A DNA stretch of 64,000 bases from Dictyoglomus thermophilum H-6-12 (lineage in GTDB: Bacteria > Dictyoglomota > Dictyoglomia > Dictyoglomales > Dictyoglomaceae). Shown piece by piece: positions 18,541 through 28,316 of the stretch. How positions within the stretch are numbered: the stretch's first letter is position 1; each line of letters opens with the position of its first letter. The DNA is taken from assembly GCF_000020965.1 (NCBI RefSeq), contig NC_011297.1, forward strand, positions 1,130,387 to 1,194,386. Reading direction: 5' to 3'. Under the pieces are notes generated by a model. That model did no database searches and was not told the origin of the DNA. It saw nothing but the letters and a program-made list of their open reading frames with translations. A program made the translations under genes and the position numbers.

Positions 18541-19560
18541 TTAGAATTGTTTTAGAAATCTTATGTCATTTTCATAGAAAAGCCTTATATCATCAATACC
18601 ATAGATTTGCATTGCTATCCTATCGGGCCCCATACCAAAGGCAAAGCCCGTATATTTTTCTGGATCAATTCCTACAATTCTAAATACCTCTGGATGAACC
18701 ATGCCACATCCAAGAATTTCTAAGACTCCCGAATATCCACAGGCCTTACACCCAACACCCTTACAAACACCACATTCTACGTACATCTCTGCACTTGGTT
18801 CTGTAAATGGGAAATAACTAGGTATAAAATAAACTTTTCTCTCTTTACCAAACAATCTATGAGCAAAAATAGTAAGAACTCCCTTTAACTCAGCAAAAGT
18901 TATATCAGTATCCACCGCAAGCCCTTCAATTTGATGGAACATTGGACTGTGAGTCGCATCAGGCATATCTCTTCTATAACATTTTCCTGGAGCCACAACC
19001 CTAAGAGGAGGTTTCTTTTTTTCCATAACTCTTATTTGTACAGGAGAGGTTTGAGTCCTTAATAAGTGCTCTTTATCTATATAAAAAGAATCATGAGATT
19101 CTCTCACAGGATGATCACTAGGAATATTTAGAGCAGTAAAATTATAATAATCAGTCTCAAGCTCTGGTCCATAAACTACTTGAAAACCCATCTCTTTAAA
19201 AACTGTAACTATTTCTTCTATAACCTGATTTATAGGATGAATCCTTCCGAGAATCTTCCGTCTTCCTGGCAAAGTTATATCAATTTTTTCCCCCTCAAGT
19301 TTTTTCTGTAATGTCAAATATTTTAATTCTCTTTCTTTATTTTCATATAAAGTCTCAAGTTCTTCCTTCCACTCATTAGCAAGTCTTCCCCATTTGGCTC
19401 TTTCTTCTTGAGGCATTTTACCTATAGATCTCAAGATTTGAGTTAGAAAACCCTGCTTTCCTAAATAAATCCTTTTAACCTCTTCTAGCTCATTTAAACT
19501 CTGAGCTTTTAAGATTTTATCCTTCGCTTCCTTAAATTTTTCAGTATACTCTTCGCTCAT
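18541..19560 (-). CDS. pheS: Phenylalanine-tRNA ligase alpha subunit
   Basis: A 339-residue catalytic subunit. An N-terminal coiled-coil arm (about 1-85) is followed by the class II core with HPINQVIEEIV, FHQIEGLAVD (motif 2 region) and the C-terminal GFAFGMGPDRIAM (motif 3). A CGVCKGVGCKACGYSG stretch near 275 has four Cys in a zinc-ribbon-like pattern found in many bacterial PheS proteins. It sits 3 bases after the SpoU methyltransferase gene, so it is transcribed from the infC/rpoD side. Confidence 0.97.
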   Translation of the reverse strand: MSEEYTEKFKEAKDKILKAQSLNELEEVKRIYLGKQGFLTQILRSIGKMPQEERAKWGRLANEWKEELETLYENKERELKYLTLQKKLEGEKIDITLPGRRKILGRIHPINQVIEEIVTVFKEMGFQVVYGPELETDYYNFTALNIPSDHPVRESHDSFYIDKEHLLRTQTSPVQIRVMEKKKPPLRVVAPGKCYRRDMPDATHSPMFHQIEGLAVDTDITFAELKGVLTIFAHRLFGKERKVYFIPSYFPFTEPSAEMYVECGVCKGVGCKACGYSGVLEILGCGMVHPEVFRIVGIDPEKYTGFAFGMGPDRIAMQIYGIDDIRLFYENDIRFLKQF

Positions 19561-19563
19561 CCT

Positions 19564-20364
19564 TTATTCCTCCTTCGTAATATATCTTTGTCTTTGAGCT
19601 TCAAAAAGGAAAACCGAGGCTGCAACAGAAACATTTAATGAGTCCACACCCTTTCTCAGAGGAATTCTTAATAATATAGGATTTAAATCTAAATACTTCT
19701 CTTTTTTAATTCCCCATGCCTCATTTCCAAGAATAAGGACAAAACTTTCTTTAAAATTTTCCTCAAAATATAGCTTACTACCTTTAGGATCCGCAATAAC
19801 TATTTTCCAATCCTTAAAAAATTCTACAAAAGTTTTATCATCTGAAATCCATATAGGAACCCTAAAGATAGAACCTGTTGAAGCCCTTATAACCTTATAA
19901 TTGTAAGGATCAACCGTATTCTCGCTAAGAATAAAGGCATCTACACCAACACCATCGGCTACTCTAATAATGGTTCCCAAATTTCCAGGATCTTGTATAT
20001 CATCGGAATAAAGCACTATTTTATTATCTTTATTTTTCAAAATCTCCCACTTAGGAGATAAAAATAATGGAAACACCCCCATAATTCCCGGGGGTGTTTC
20101 CATAAGAGAGATCTTATTCATTAAGTTATCTTCTACAATATATAAATCGCAAGAAGAAAATTTTTCTAAGATTTCTTCTCTTTTTTTATTCCATAAACTT
20201 TTTGAGATTATTAATTTTTCAATGGAAATCCCATTTTCTTTAGCATCCTGTATCAATCTCCAGCCTTCTACTAGACATTTATTTAATTTTTTTCTCTTAT
20301 TCTTATCATGGAGCTTTATTACTTCTTTTATTACTTCATTAGAAGGACTGGAGATAAATTTCAT
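19564..20364 (-). CDS. TrmH/SpoU-family RNA 2'-O-methyltransferase
   Basis: A 266-residue SPOUT methyltransferase with an N-terminal L30e-like substrate-binding domain (about 1-100, including the METPPGIMGVF block) and a C-terminal knotted SAM domain (about 110-260). The latter contains DDIQDPGNLGTIIRVADGVG (motif 1), VLILGNEAWGI (motif 2) and RIPLRKGVDSLNVSVAASVFL (motif 3). The likely substrate is a ribose in 23S rRNA, by analogy with RlmB or TsnR-like enzymes; the exact site is unknown. It lies between rplT and pheS, as in Bacillus (ysgA). A 14-bp inverted repeat lies inside the gene. Confidence 0.88.
   Translation of the reverse strand: MKFISSPSNEVIKEVIKLHDKNKRKKLNKCLVEGWRLIQDAKENGISIEKLIISKSLWNKKREEILEKFSSCDLYIVEDNLMNKISLMETPPGIMGVFPLFLSPKWEILKNKDNKIVLYSDDIQDPGNLGTIIRVADGVGVDAFILSENTVDPYNYKVIRASTGSIFRVPIWISDDKTFVEFFKDWKIVIADPKGSKLYFEENFKESFVLILGNEAWGIKKEKYLDLNPILLRIPLRKGVDSLNVSVAASVFLFEAQRQRYITKEE
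20067..20103. repeat. 14-bp perfect inverted repeat inside the SpoU methyltransferase gene
   Basis: ATGGAAACACCCCC (20067-20080) and its exact complement GGGGGTGTTTCCAT (20090-20103) surround a 9-base loop. In the minus-strand mRNA the arms encode METPP and GVFP of the conserved substrate-domain motif. The stem is GC-rich in an AT-rich gene and would be stable at high temperature. Confidence 0.85.
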
Positions 20365-20365
20365 C

Positions 20366-20707
20366 TCATCTTACTTTGTTCACCAATGCCTCGAAGGCTT
20401 TAGGCTCATTTACACATAAATCTGCAAGAACTTTTCTATTAAGTTTTATGTTTGCCTTTCTAAGTAATCCCATAAACTTACTATAGGATAAACCATAATT
20501 TCTCAAAGCTGCATTTATTCTTACAATCCAAAGTCTTCTAAATTCTCTTTTCTTTCTTCTTCTGTCTATATAAGCACGATATAATGCTTTAATTACAGAT
20601 TGGTTTGCAATTTTAAAAATCCTGCTTCTTCTTCCTTTGTATCCTTTTGCTAATTTTAATACCTTCTTATGTCTCTTTCTTGTTATTGTTCCACCCTTTA
20701 CTCTCAT
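20366..20707 (-). CDS. rplT: 50S ribosomal protein L20
   Basis: A 113-residue basic protein, [20 protein letters not shown] start, with the [19 protein letters not shown] rRNA-binding helix. L20 is the autoregulator of the infC-rpmI-rplT operon in Escherichia coli and Bacillus. I see no obvious L20 operator mimic in the short leader before infC. It lies 18 bases after rpmI. Confidence 0.98.
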   Translation of the reverse strand: MRVKGGTITRKRHKKVLKLAKGYKGRRSRIFKIANQSVIKALYRAYIDRRRKKREFRRLWIVRINAALRNYGLSYSKFMGLLRKANIKLNRKVLADLCVNEPKAFEALVNKVR

Positions 20708-20725
20708 CTCTCATCTCTCCCTATC

Positions 20726-20926
20726 TTATAGATTGTATGGAAGCATTCTTTCAACCTTCCAGCGATCTACACTTTTAATTTCACCAGGAATATCAAGTCT
20801 TCTTTTTCTTGCCTTTGACTTTTTACTTAAATTATGCCTTTTACCAGCCTTCTTGTGCAAAATTTTACCAGTCGCAGTAACTTTAAATCTTTTTGCAGCA
20901 GAAGATCTTGTCTTTAATTTACTCAT
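20726..20926 (-). CDS. rpmI: 50S ribosomal protein L35
   Basis: A 66-residue basic protein, start [20 protein letters not shown], with the [19 protein letters not shown] core. Its ATG overlaps the end of infC by 8 bp, and its ribosome-binding site (AGAGGAGG) lies within the infC 3' end, suggesting coupled translation. Confidence 0.98.
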   Translation of the reverse strand: MSKLKTRSSAAKRFKVTATGKILHKKAGKRHNLSKKSKARKRRLDIPGEIKSVDRWKVERMLPYNL

Positions 20927-21476
20927 TTTTTACCTCCTCTAATACAGCTTTTTTTGTAGAAGTTTTCTTTCCTGGAACCAACATAGTAATTAAAGAAGAA
21001 CCAACTTGCTGTCCTTTCTTTTCAGCTGTGCCTAAATCAGATATGTCTTGCAAAATTCTTTCTAAAAGTTTATCACCCCATTCATTATAAATCAATTGCC
21101 TTCCTTTAAAAAGTATAATTAAACGTACTTTATATCCTTTTTCAAGAAATTCTCTTATTTTTCTAAGCTTAACCTGATAATCATGTTCTTCAATATTAGG
21201 TCTTATCTTTATCTCTTTGACCTCTGATGCTATCTTTTGATTTTTCTTTGCTTCCTTTTCTTTTCTTGCAAGTTCATATTTAAATTTACCAAAATCCATT
21301 ATTCTACATACAGGAGGATTAGCATTTGGAGCTACTTCCACCAAGTCTAAGTTTTTCTCCCTTGCAATTTTTAAAGCCTCACTCACTGACATTATACCTA
21401 GTTGTTTTCCATCCTCATCAACCACCCTAACCTCCTTTGCTCTTATTTTCTCATTAACTCTATAATCTTTGTCTAT
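20919..21476 (-). CDS. infC: Translation initiation factor IF-3, probable ATA start
   Basis: IF-3 binds the 30S subunit and checks initiator tRNA and start codon. From GTG 21425 the frame gives 168 residues beginning [11 protein letters not shown], but homology to IF-3 continues upstream: the in-frame codons read [14 protein letters not shown], the canonical IF-3 N-terminus. The only start with a well-placed ribosome-binding site is ATA at 21476-21474, 7 bases after AGGAGGTG (21491-21484). That gives 185 residues. A second AAAGGAGG lies 5 bases before GTG 21425, so a shorter form may also be made. Rare AUU/AUC/AUA starts are a known autoregulatory hallmark of infC. Confidence 0.88.
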   Translation of the reverse strand: MDKDYRVNEKIRAKEVRVVDEDGKQLGIMSVSEALKIAREKNLDLVEVAPNANPPVCRIMDFGKFKYELARKEKEAKKNQKIASEVKEIKIRPNIEEHDYQVKLRKIREFLEKGYKVRLIILFKGRQLIYNEWGDKLLERILQDISDLGTAEKKGQQVGSSLITMLVPGKKTSTKKAVLEEVKNE

Positions 21477-21501
21477 TGAAAAACACCTCCTTGAAAAAAT
21501 T

Positions 21502-22752
21502 TTAATCTTCTAAATAATCTTTTATCTTTTTACTTCTACTTGGATGACGGAGTCTTCTCAAAGCCTTAGCTTCAATTTGTCTTATTCTCTCCCTAGTCAC
21601 ATTAAAAAGTTTACCAACTTCTTCTAAAGTTCTTGGCTGATTATCTTCTAACCCAAACCTTAACTTCAATATCTCCCTCTCTCTCTCGGAAAGCTCATTT
21701 AATAGTTCTTCTATATCCTTTTTTAGAGATTTTTGAACAGCAATATCTGCAGGACTTAAATCTTTATTCTCTACAAAATCAGCCAATCTATTGTCTTCGT
21801 CTTCACCTACAGGCATCTCTAAAGAAAGAGGCTCTTGTCCCATCATGCTTATTTCTCTTACTTTTTCAGTTTGTTGCCTTATTTCTTCCTCAAGCACATG
21901 CTTCAGTTCTTTAGCTTTTTCATTTATCTCCTCTTTAGTTGGTACCTTATTATTTTTTGCCTTAAGATGCATCTCCACAAGTTTTTTAGCTATTTCTTCC
22001 AAAGATAATTTACTTATCTCAATAATTTCATCATCAGAAATTTTCTCTCCCGATTCTTGATATACTCCGAACTCTTGCAATTTCTGCTGTATAACCAAAA
22101 ATTTTGCTATATCTTCTTCTGTAGGCTTTCTACCTAAATTTTGAGTAAGAAGCCTAGTTATTTTATGAATCTTGTTCATTGTCTCAACCATGTGAACAGG
22201 AATACGTATAGTCCTCGCCTGATCAGCAATAGCCCTAGTTATTGCCTGTCTTATCCACCAAGTAGCATAAGTAGAAAATTTATATCCTTTTCTCCAATCA
22301 AATTTCTCTACAGCTTTTATAAGACCAAGATTACCCTCTTGAATTAAATCAAGAAAAGATAAACCCCTTCCAATGTACCTCTTAGCCACGCTTACTACAA
22401 GCCTAAGGTTTGCTTCTATAAGCTTCTTCTTTGCCTCCTCATCTCCTTGCTCAACTCTTTTAGCAAGTTCTATTTCCTCCTCCGGAGTTAATAAAGGAAT
22501 CTTCCCTATTTCTTTTAGATACATCTTAACGGGATCATCCAGTTCAATATCTTCGGGAATCTCAACTTCTTCCTCAATATTTTCAGGAATCTTATCTTCT
22601 TTAATATCTACATAAAGATCTTCACTATCCACAAGTTCATGATCTTCAAGAAATTCTTCAACTTCTTCTATACTTTCTTCAGGATATGGGAACTCCGCAA
22701 GGACCTCCTCGGGAGTTACTTTTTTAACCTTCTTTTTAGGCATGAAAATCAT
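21502..22752 (-). CDS. rpoD: Primary RNA polymerase sigma factor (RpoD/SigA) with an insertion in region 3
   Basis: Housekeeping sigma factor. In 416-residue numbering: acidic N-terminus (about 20-72), region 1.2 ([18 protein letters not shown], from 72), regions 2.1-2.4 ([13 protein letters not shown]... [24 protein letters not shown], 115-183), region 3.0 ([10 protein letters not shown], 186-195), and regions 4.1-4.2 (from 340, ending [20 protein letters not shown]). Between EEDIA (216) and EKVREI (296) there are about 79 residues where homologues have about 7. ATG 22752 is only 2 bases after AGGAGG; ATG 22743 (MPKKK) has better spacing. It is preceded by dnaG and followed by infC. Confidence 0.96.
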   Translation of the reverse strand: MIFMPKKKVKKVTPEEVLAEFPYPEESIEEVEEFLEDHELVDSEDLYVDIKEDKIPENIEEEVEIPEDIELDDPVKMYLKEIGKIPLLTPEEEIELAKRVEQGDEEAKKKLIEANLRLVVSVAKRYIGRGLSFLDLIQEGNLGLIKAVEKFDWRKGYKFSTYATWWIRQAITRAIADQARTIRIPVHMVETMNKIHKITRLLTQNLGRKPTEEDIAKFLVIQQKLQEFGVYQESGEKISDDEIIEISKLSLEEIAKKLVEMHLKAKNNKVPTKEEINEKAKELKHVLEEEIRQQTEKVREISMMGQEPLSLEMPVGEDEDNRLADFVENKDLSPADIAVQKSLKKDIEELLNELSEREREILKLRFGLEDNQPRTLEEVGKLFNVTRERIRQIEAKALRRLRHPSRSKKIKDYLED

Positions 22753-22769
22753 CTCCTCCTTAAAAATTT

Positions 22770-24503
22770 TTATCCTTTTACTTCTAAAAGACTCCTCAGA
22801 AAATAAATTTCTTCCATTAATTCTTTTTCTTTTATAGGATCATCCAACTTAGACAATTCTTCTATCAACCTATTAATCTCCTTCTTAATTCTTAACTTTT
22901 GAAAATGATCCCACAAAAAAGGAATAATATCTTCCTGATTAATAAACTCTTCTCCTGAAGATATAGCTCTATCTATAAGTACCCTCTTATCTTCATCCCA
23001 CAAATTCAAAAACTCTTCCAAACTTCCTTCCCAAACCCTCCACTTCTTTAAAACTTCCTGATACAAAGGAAAAGAAAAATCTTCAGGACTCATATTTTTA
23101 ATTTGAGAATTATTTATACCTAATAAAATCAATCCTAATAATACCTCTTCAGTCTTTGATACTCCAAAATAGCGCGTTATCTCAATTTTAACATTACTCT
23201 TATAACTCCTATCAGAAAAAATTCTTTTCTGAATCTCTTTTTGAATACCTTCTTCCGGTACTCCTAACCTCTTACTTATTAACGGAAGATATTGCTTTAT
23301 TTTTTCTTGTTGGACTAGTATATTTTTACTACGAAGAATGGAAGATGTCAATATTTCTATAATTTCTTCTAATCTTTCTTTAAAATTCATAGGAAGGCTT
23401 AAAGTATTTTCAATTAAAAAATCCAAAGAAGGTTTACTCTCTTTAACAAATTTTAAAAATTCTTCTTTTGAATACTTATGAATAAATTCATCAGGATCTT
23501 TTACATCCTTAGGTAAAGAAAGCCAATAAACTTCAATACCTTCTACTTCAAGCAAAGATAAAGCTCTCTTTCCCGCCTGATATCCCGCAGAATCCTGATC
23601 ATAACTCAATATAACTTTGTTAGTATAACTCTTTAATAATTTAGCCTGGTGAGAAGTAAACGCAGTACCCAACGAGGCAACCACATTAGTAATACCTGCC
23701 TGATGCAAAGAAATAGCATCCATATATCCCTCAACTAAAATAGCTTCTCCTTCTTTTTTAATACTCTCCTTAGCCTGATATAAAGCATATAAATTCTTCC
23801 CTTTACTAAAGAACTCACTTTCTGGAGAATTTAAGTATTTCGGCTCTTCACCAGTTAGACTCCTACCACCAAAACCTATTACTTTTCCCCTAGGATTTAC
23901 TATTGGAAAAATTACCCTCCCAGCAAAAGGATCTTTCCACTCATCTCTTACAAAATAAAGCACCTTCGCCTTAATAATATCATCCTTAGAAAAACCCTTT
24001 TTCTCAAGATACCTCAATAGTAAAGTTGGATTTAAAGGAGCATAGCCTAACAAGAATTTTTCTTGAATCTCTGAAGAGATTCCTCTCTTTTTTAGATATA
24101 ATTTACCCTCCGCACCATACTTACTATTAAGATATATATGATAAAAGGTTGCTACAGCTTTGTTTATCTCTAAAACAATATTAGCTTCGGTAGAGATCTG
24201 CTCTTCTTTCTTTGGAATTTCTAAACCAGCCTCACGGGCAAGTTCTTCAAGAGCTTCACGAAAAGTAAGATTTCTATAATTAATGAGAAAGGTAAAAACA
24301 TCACCAGCCGCTCCACATCCAAAACAGTGATAAAGTCCCTTATCAGGGCTAACATAAAAAGATGGTGTCTTTTCCTGATGGAAAGGACATAAGCCTACAT
24401 AATTTTTCCCTGTCTTTTTTAAGTTGACATACCTTGATATAACATCAACTATATTAACTCTTTGCTTTACCTCATCCACAAAATCTTCCCATACTAAACC
24501 CAT
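22770..24503 (-). CDS. dnaG: DNA primase
   Basis: Synthesises RNA primers at replication forks. The 577-residue protein has an N-terminal CHC2 zinc finger ([11 protein letters not shown]... [10 protein letters not shown], about 40-66), an RNA-polymerase domain, and a Toprim domain ([15 protein letters not shown] near 255 with [11 protein letters not shown] near 305). A C-terminal helicase-interaction region follows (about 440-577). It is one base downstream of dgt and 17 bases upstream of rpoD, the classical macromolecular-synthesis operon order. Confidence 0.97.
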   Translation of the reverse strand: MGLVWEDFVDEVKQRVNIVDVISRYVNLKKTGKNYVGLCPFHQEKTPSFYVSPDKGLYHCFGCGAAGDVFTFLINYRNLTFREALEELAREAGLEIPKKEEQISTEANIVLEINKAVATFYHIYLNSKYGAEGKLYLKKRGISSEIQEKFLLGYAPLNPTLLLRYLEKKGFSKDDIIKAKVLYFVRDEWKDPFAGRVIFPIVNPRGKVIGFGGRSLTGEEPKYLNSPESEFFSKGKNLYALYQAKESIKKEGEAILVEGYMDAISLHQAGITNVVASLGTAFTSHQAKLLKSYTNKVILSYDQDSAGYQAGKRALSLLEVEGIEVYWLSLPKDVKDPDEFIHKYSKEEFLKFVKESKPSLDFLIENTLSLPMNFKERLEEIIEILTSSILRSKNILVQQEKIKQYLPLISKRLGVPEEGIQKEIQKRIFSDRSYKSNVKIEITRYFGVSKTEEVLLGLILLGINNSQIKNMSPEDFSFPLYQEVLKKWRVWEGSLEEFLNLWDEDKRVLIDRAISSGEEFINQEDIIPFLWDHFQKLRIKKEINRLIEELSKLDDPIKEKELMEEIYFLRSLLEVKG

Positions 24504-25541
24504 CTAAAAGAACCTCCACGGTTTTGGTATGAATATACTTTCGTAAAGTTCTATAGCATATCTATCGGTCATTCCTGCCAAAAAGTCTCTTATTTTTATT
24601 ATAATATTTTCCTCTTCGGGAAGATTTTTGGGAAGTTTTTGAGGATTCTTCATAAAGTATTCAAAAAGTCCTGTCAATAAAAGTTTAACTTTTTCATTCT
24701 CAGATTTCACATGAGGATTTACATATAACGTCTCATATAAAAAGGCTCTCATTTCTTCAATAGCATCTAATATCTCATAGTCAAACATTAGCCTATCTTT
24801 ATCTGTACTATTTGCCACAAGGTTTTGTACCATAGTATTGATTCTATCTCTATGAGTCCTTCCTAAAACCTCTAAAACTTTTTTAGGAATATCCTTCTCT
24901 CTAATAACACCAGCCCTTATCGCATCATCAAGATCATGGTTTAAGTATGCAATAACATCAGAGAATCTCACAACTTCAGCCTCCAAAGTTTCACATACTC
25001 GAGTACTAAAACATTTTCTAAAATCTTGCTGTCCCTTGCTATGTTGAAGGATACCCATCCTCACCTCATAAGTTAGATTTAGTCCTTTACCGTTATTTTC
25101 AAGTTTATCCACAATCCTCAAACTTTGCTCTGCATGAGAAAAACCTGAAAGACCGTAAGCTTTAGATATTTCATCCAAAACATCCTCTCCCATATGTCCA
25201 AAGGGAGTATGGCCAAGATCATGCCCCAAAGCTATAGCCTCTGTTAGATCTTCATTTAGAAACAAAGCCCTTGATATAGTCCTTGCTATTTGAGAGACTT
25301 CAAGAGTATGAGTTAAACGAGTTCTATAGTGGTCTCCTTCAGGCGCAAGAAATACTTGGGTTTTATGTTTTAGTCTTCTAAAAGCTTTCGAATGGATGAT
25401 TCTATCTCTATCTCTTTGAAAACGAGTTCTTATAGGACATTCTTCCTCAAAAGAAGATCTACCTTTACTGTTACAACTTAGAGTTGCATAAGGGGATAAG
25501 AATAATCTTTCTCTTTCTTCTAATTTTTCCCTAATAGTCAT
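24504..25541 (-). CDS. dgt: dGTP triphosphohydrolase-like HD protein
   Basis: Hydrolyses dNTPs to deoxynucleosides plus tripolyphosphate. The 345-residue protein contains FQRDRDRIIHSKAFRRLKHKTQVF, RLTHTLEVSQIARTI and the metal-binding HD motif GHDLGHTPFGH, then NHDLDDAIRAG. The frame is open to GTG 25580, but those extra codons run through the 11-bp inverted repeat at 25546-25570. Homology begins at ATG 25541 (MTIREKLEER), so I prefer that start, even though no good ribosome-binding site precedes it. It lies between ppdK and dnaG, a clostridial order. Confidence 0.9.
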   Translation of the reverse strand: MTIREKLEERERLFLSPYATLSCNSKGRSSFEEECPIRTRFQRDRDRIIHSKAFRRLKHKTQVFLAPEGDHYRTRLTHTLEVSQIARTISRALFLNEDLTEAIALGHDLGHTPFGHMGEDVLDEISKAYGLSGFSHAEQSLRIVDKLENNGKGLNLTYEVRMGILQHSKGQQDFRKCFSTRVCETLEAEVVRFSDVIAYLNHDLDDAIRAGVIREKDIPKKVLEVLGRTHRDRINTMVQNLVANSTDKDRLMFDYEILDAIEEMRAFLYETLYVNPHVKSENEKVKLLLTGLFEYFMKNPQKLPKNLPEEENIIIKIRDFLAGMTDRYAIELYESIFIPKPWRFF

Positions 25542-25545
25542 CCTT

Positions 25546-25570
25546 AAGGGGAGGGAACCTCCCTCCCCTT
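25546..25570 (-). terminator. 11-bp hairpin between ppdK and dgt
   Basis: AAGGGGAGGGA (25546-25556) and TCCCTCCCCTT (25560-25570) form a perfect GC-rich stem with a 3-base loop, 15 bases after the ppdK stop. No U-tract follows on the minus strand, so termination may be partial or the element may be an RNA-stability or attenuation hairpin. Confidence 0.55.
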
Positions 25571-25584
25571 CCACTATCACCTCT

Positions 25585-28254
25585 CTATGCAGTTCTGTCT
25601 ACAAATTCCATCTTCTTTTGATGCTTCAATGTAGCTTGAGCTGCTGCTAATCTTGCTACAGGAACTCTGAATGGAGAACAGCTTACATAATCAAGACCAA
25701 GGATATAACACAATTCAATAGACTTAGGATCTCCACCATGCTCTCCACATATACCTACTTTTAGATCTGGTCTAGTACTTCTGCCCTTTTGAATTCCGAT
25801 CTTCATTAGTTCAGCTACACCTTCAGCATCTAAATGTTCAAATGGATCTTCCTCAATATATCCTTTTTCTCTATATATTCCTAAGAATTTACCTTCTGCG
25901 TCGTCACGGCTAAATGCAAAAGTCATCTGAGTTAAGTCATTGGTTCCAAAGGAGAAGAATTCAGCAACCTTTGCAAGTTTATCTGCTATTATAGCTGCCC
26001 TTGGAACCTCAATCATTGTACCAACCTTATACTCAACATTAACTCCACTTTCTTCAATTACTTGTTTTGCTACTCTATGAATAAGTTCTCCAAGTACTTT
26101 CATTTCAGATTCCAAAGCCACGAGAGGAATCATTATCTCGGGCTTTACAGGTAAGCCTTCTTTAGCTACTGCAACTGCAGCTTCCATAATTGCTCTAACT
26201 TGCATTTCAAATATTTCTGGATATACCATACCCAATCTACATCCTCTAAATCCTAACATTGGGTTGAATTCATGTAATCTCTTAACCACAGCGAGTAATT
26301 TTTCTTTTTCTTCTAACTCTTTACCTGTGATGCCTTTTGCCTTCATTACCTCTACTTCAACAGTAAGATCTAAAAGTGGTGGTAAGAATTCATGTAAGGG
26401 AGGATCAATCAATCTTATAGTTACAGGCTTACCTTGCATTGCCTTAAAGAGCCCAATAAAATCCTCTCTTTGTACAGGAAGAAGTTTATCGAGAGCTTTT
26501 CTTCTATCCTCTTCTGTTTCTGCAAGAATCATTTCCTGAACAAGAGGAAGTCTATTTCCAAGGAACATATGCTCGGTTCTCGCAAGTCCAATACCCTCTG
26601 CTCCATATTCAAAGGCTTTCTTAGCATCCTCAGGCGTATCAGCATTAGCTCTTACTCCAATCTTTCTTATCTCATCAGCCCAGGAAAGAAGCTCCTTAAG
26701 CTCATCACTTAATGTGGGTGGAATCATTGGAACTTCTCCAAGTATTACCTCTCCAGTAGAACCATCTATAGTTATAACATCGTCTTTCTTTACTACTACG
26801 TCTCCCACTACAAATTGTTCTTTTTCTAAGTCTATCTTAATGGCTTCGCATCCTACTACAGCAGGTTTACCCATTCCTCTTGCTACCACTGCAGCATGGC
26901 TTGTCATTCCACCCCTACTTGTTAGAACACCTTGAGCGGCAGCGAGTCCTCCGATATCATCGGGGGTTGTCTCAGGTCTAACAAGTAGAACCTTCTCTCC
27001 TTCTTTTCCTCTCTTTTCAGCCTCACGAGAAGAGAATACCACTTTACCTGATGCAGCCCCTGGAGAGGCTGGAAGTCCTTTTGCAATTACCTTTTTCTCC
27101 GCCTTTGGATCTATCTGAGCATGGAGTAATTGATTTATTTGATCAGGTGATACTCTTAAAATAGCCTCTTCTTTAGTAATCAATCCTTCTTTAACCATAT
27201 CTACTGCAATTTTCACTGCTGCTCTTGCAGTTCTCTTCGCATTTCTTGTCTGGAGCATGTATAACTTACCTTTTTCAACTGTAAATTCGATATCTTGAAC
27301 ATCTCTATAGTATTTTTCAAGAAGGTCTCTTACTTCAAGGAGCTGTTTATATACTTCGGGCATCTCTTCTGCAAGCTTAGAGATAGGTTGTGGAGTTCTT
27401 ATACCTGCTACTACGTCCTCTCCCTGAGCATTGGTTAAGTACTCACCATAAAATTCCTTCTCTCCTGTGGATGGGTTTCTAGTAAATGCCACACCTGTTC
27501 CACTATCATTACCCATATTTCCAAATACCATAGTGACAATGTTTACTGCAGTACCATAATCTTCAGGAATATTGTGGAGTTTTCTATAAATAATTGCTCT
27601 TTCGTTATTCCAAGAATCAAAGACTGCCCTAATTGCCATCTCTAATTGTTGATAAGGATCTTGTGGAAAATCTTTTCCTGTCTCCTTCTTTACAAGTTCT
27701 TTATATGCCTCTACTACTTTCTTCAAAGTCTCTGCTGAAAGTTCACTATCGAGTTTAACACCTTGCTCCTTTTTATAGTGATCTAAAATTTCCTCAAATT
27801 TCTCATGAGGAATACCTAAAACCACATTACCAAACATCTGAATGAATCTTCTATAAGAATCATAGGCAAACCTCTCATTATTACTTCTCTTGGCTAATCC
27901 TTTTACAGTCTCATCGTTCAAGCCAAGGTTTAAAATGGTATCCATCATACCTGGCATAGAGACTGGTGCTCCCGATCTTACCGAAACGAGAAGTGGGTTC
28001 TCAGGATCAGCAAATTTCTTTCCTGTCTTTTCCTCTAATTTTTTCATCGCTTCTAATACTTCTTCCATTAATCCTTCAGGAAGTTTTTTGCCATTCTCAT
28101 AATATTCTTTACACACTTCTGTGGTGATTATGAACCCTGGAGGGACAGGAAGGCCTGCTTTGGTCATGTCAGCTAATCCAGCACCTTTACCACCAAAAAG
28201 CAAACGATTCTTACCATCAGCCTCTTCAAATAAATATACCCTCTTTTTTGACAT
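25585..28254 (-). CDS. ppdK: Pyruvate, phosphate dikinase
   Basis: Interconverts pyruvate + ATP + Pi and phosphoenolpyruvate + AMP + PPi, central to PPi-linked glycolysis in many anaerobes. The 889-residue protein has an N-terminal ATP-grasp domain (LLFGGKGAGLADM, about 15-30; MVFGNMGNDSGTGVAFTRNP near 245-265). The phosphohistidine swivel domain carries GGMTSHAAVVARGMGKPAV (about 450-468), and the C-terminal TIM barrel ends in VGICGEHGGDP with the catalytic Cys (near 842). It has its own promoter and is followed by a stem-loop before dgt. The usual ppdK regulatory kinase gene is not adjacent. Confidence 0.97.
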   Translation of the reverse strand: MSKKRVYLFEEADGKNRLLFGGKGAGLADMTKAGLPVPPGFIITTEVCKEYYENGKKLPEGLMEEVLEAMKKLEEKTGKKFADPENPLLVSVRSGAPVSMPGMMDTILNLGLNDETVKGLAKRSNNERFAYDSYRRFIQMFGNVVLGIPHEKFEEILDHYKKEQGVKLDSELSAETLKKVVEAYKELVKKETGKDFPQDPYQQLEMAIRAVFDSWNNERAIIYRKLHNIPEDYGTAVNIVTMVFGNMGNDSGTGVAFTRNPSTGEKEFYGEYLTNAQGEDVVAGIRTPQPISKLAEEMPEVYKQLLEVRDLLEKYYRDVQDIEFTVEKGKLYMLQTRNAKRTARAAVKIAVDMVKEGLITKEEAILRVSPDQINQLLHAQIDPKAEKKVIAKGLPASPGAASGKVVFSSREAEKRGKEGEKVLLVRPETTPDDIGGLAAAQGVLTSRGGMTSHAAVVARGMGKPAVVGCEAIKIDLEKEQFVVGDVVVKKDDVITIDGSTGEVILGEVPMIPPTLSDELKELLSWADEIRKIGVRANADTPEDAKKAFEYGAEGIGLARTEHMFLGNRLPLVQEMILAETEEDRRKALDKLLPVQREDFIGLFKAMQGKPVTIRLIDPPLHEFLPPLLDLTVEVEVMKAKGITGKELEEKEKLLAVVKRLHEFNPMLGFRGCRLGMVYPEIFEMQVRAIMEAAVAVAKEGLPVKPEIMIPLVALESEMKVLGELIHRVAKQVIEESGVNVEYKVGTMIEVPRAAIIADKLAKVAEFFSFGTNDLTQMTFAFSRDDAEGKFLGIYREKGYIEEDPFEHLDAEGVAELMKIGIQKGRSTRPDLKVGICGEHGGDPKSIELCYILGLDYVSCSPFRVPVARLAAAQATLKHQKKMEFVDRTA

Positions 28255-28316
28255 ATTCCATCCTCCTTACCTTTTATATTTTTTATTTTTTAAGACTTTT
28301 AAATTTATCTTAAAGA

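Noticed and set aside
19561-19563. T-box or leader peptide before pheST or glyQS
   Set aside because: Only 2-3 bases separate these genes from their upstream neighbours, leaving no room for a T-box.
24065-24084. 7-bp hairpin in dnaG
   Set aside because: Short AT-rich stem within coding sequence, of a size expected by chance.
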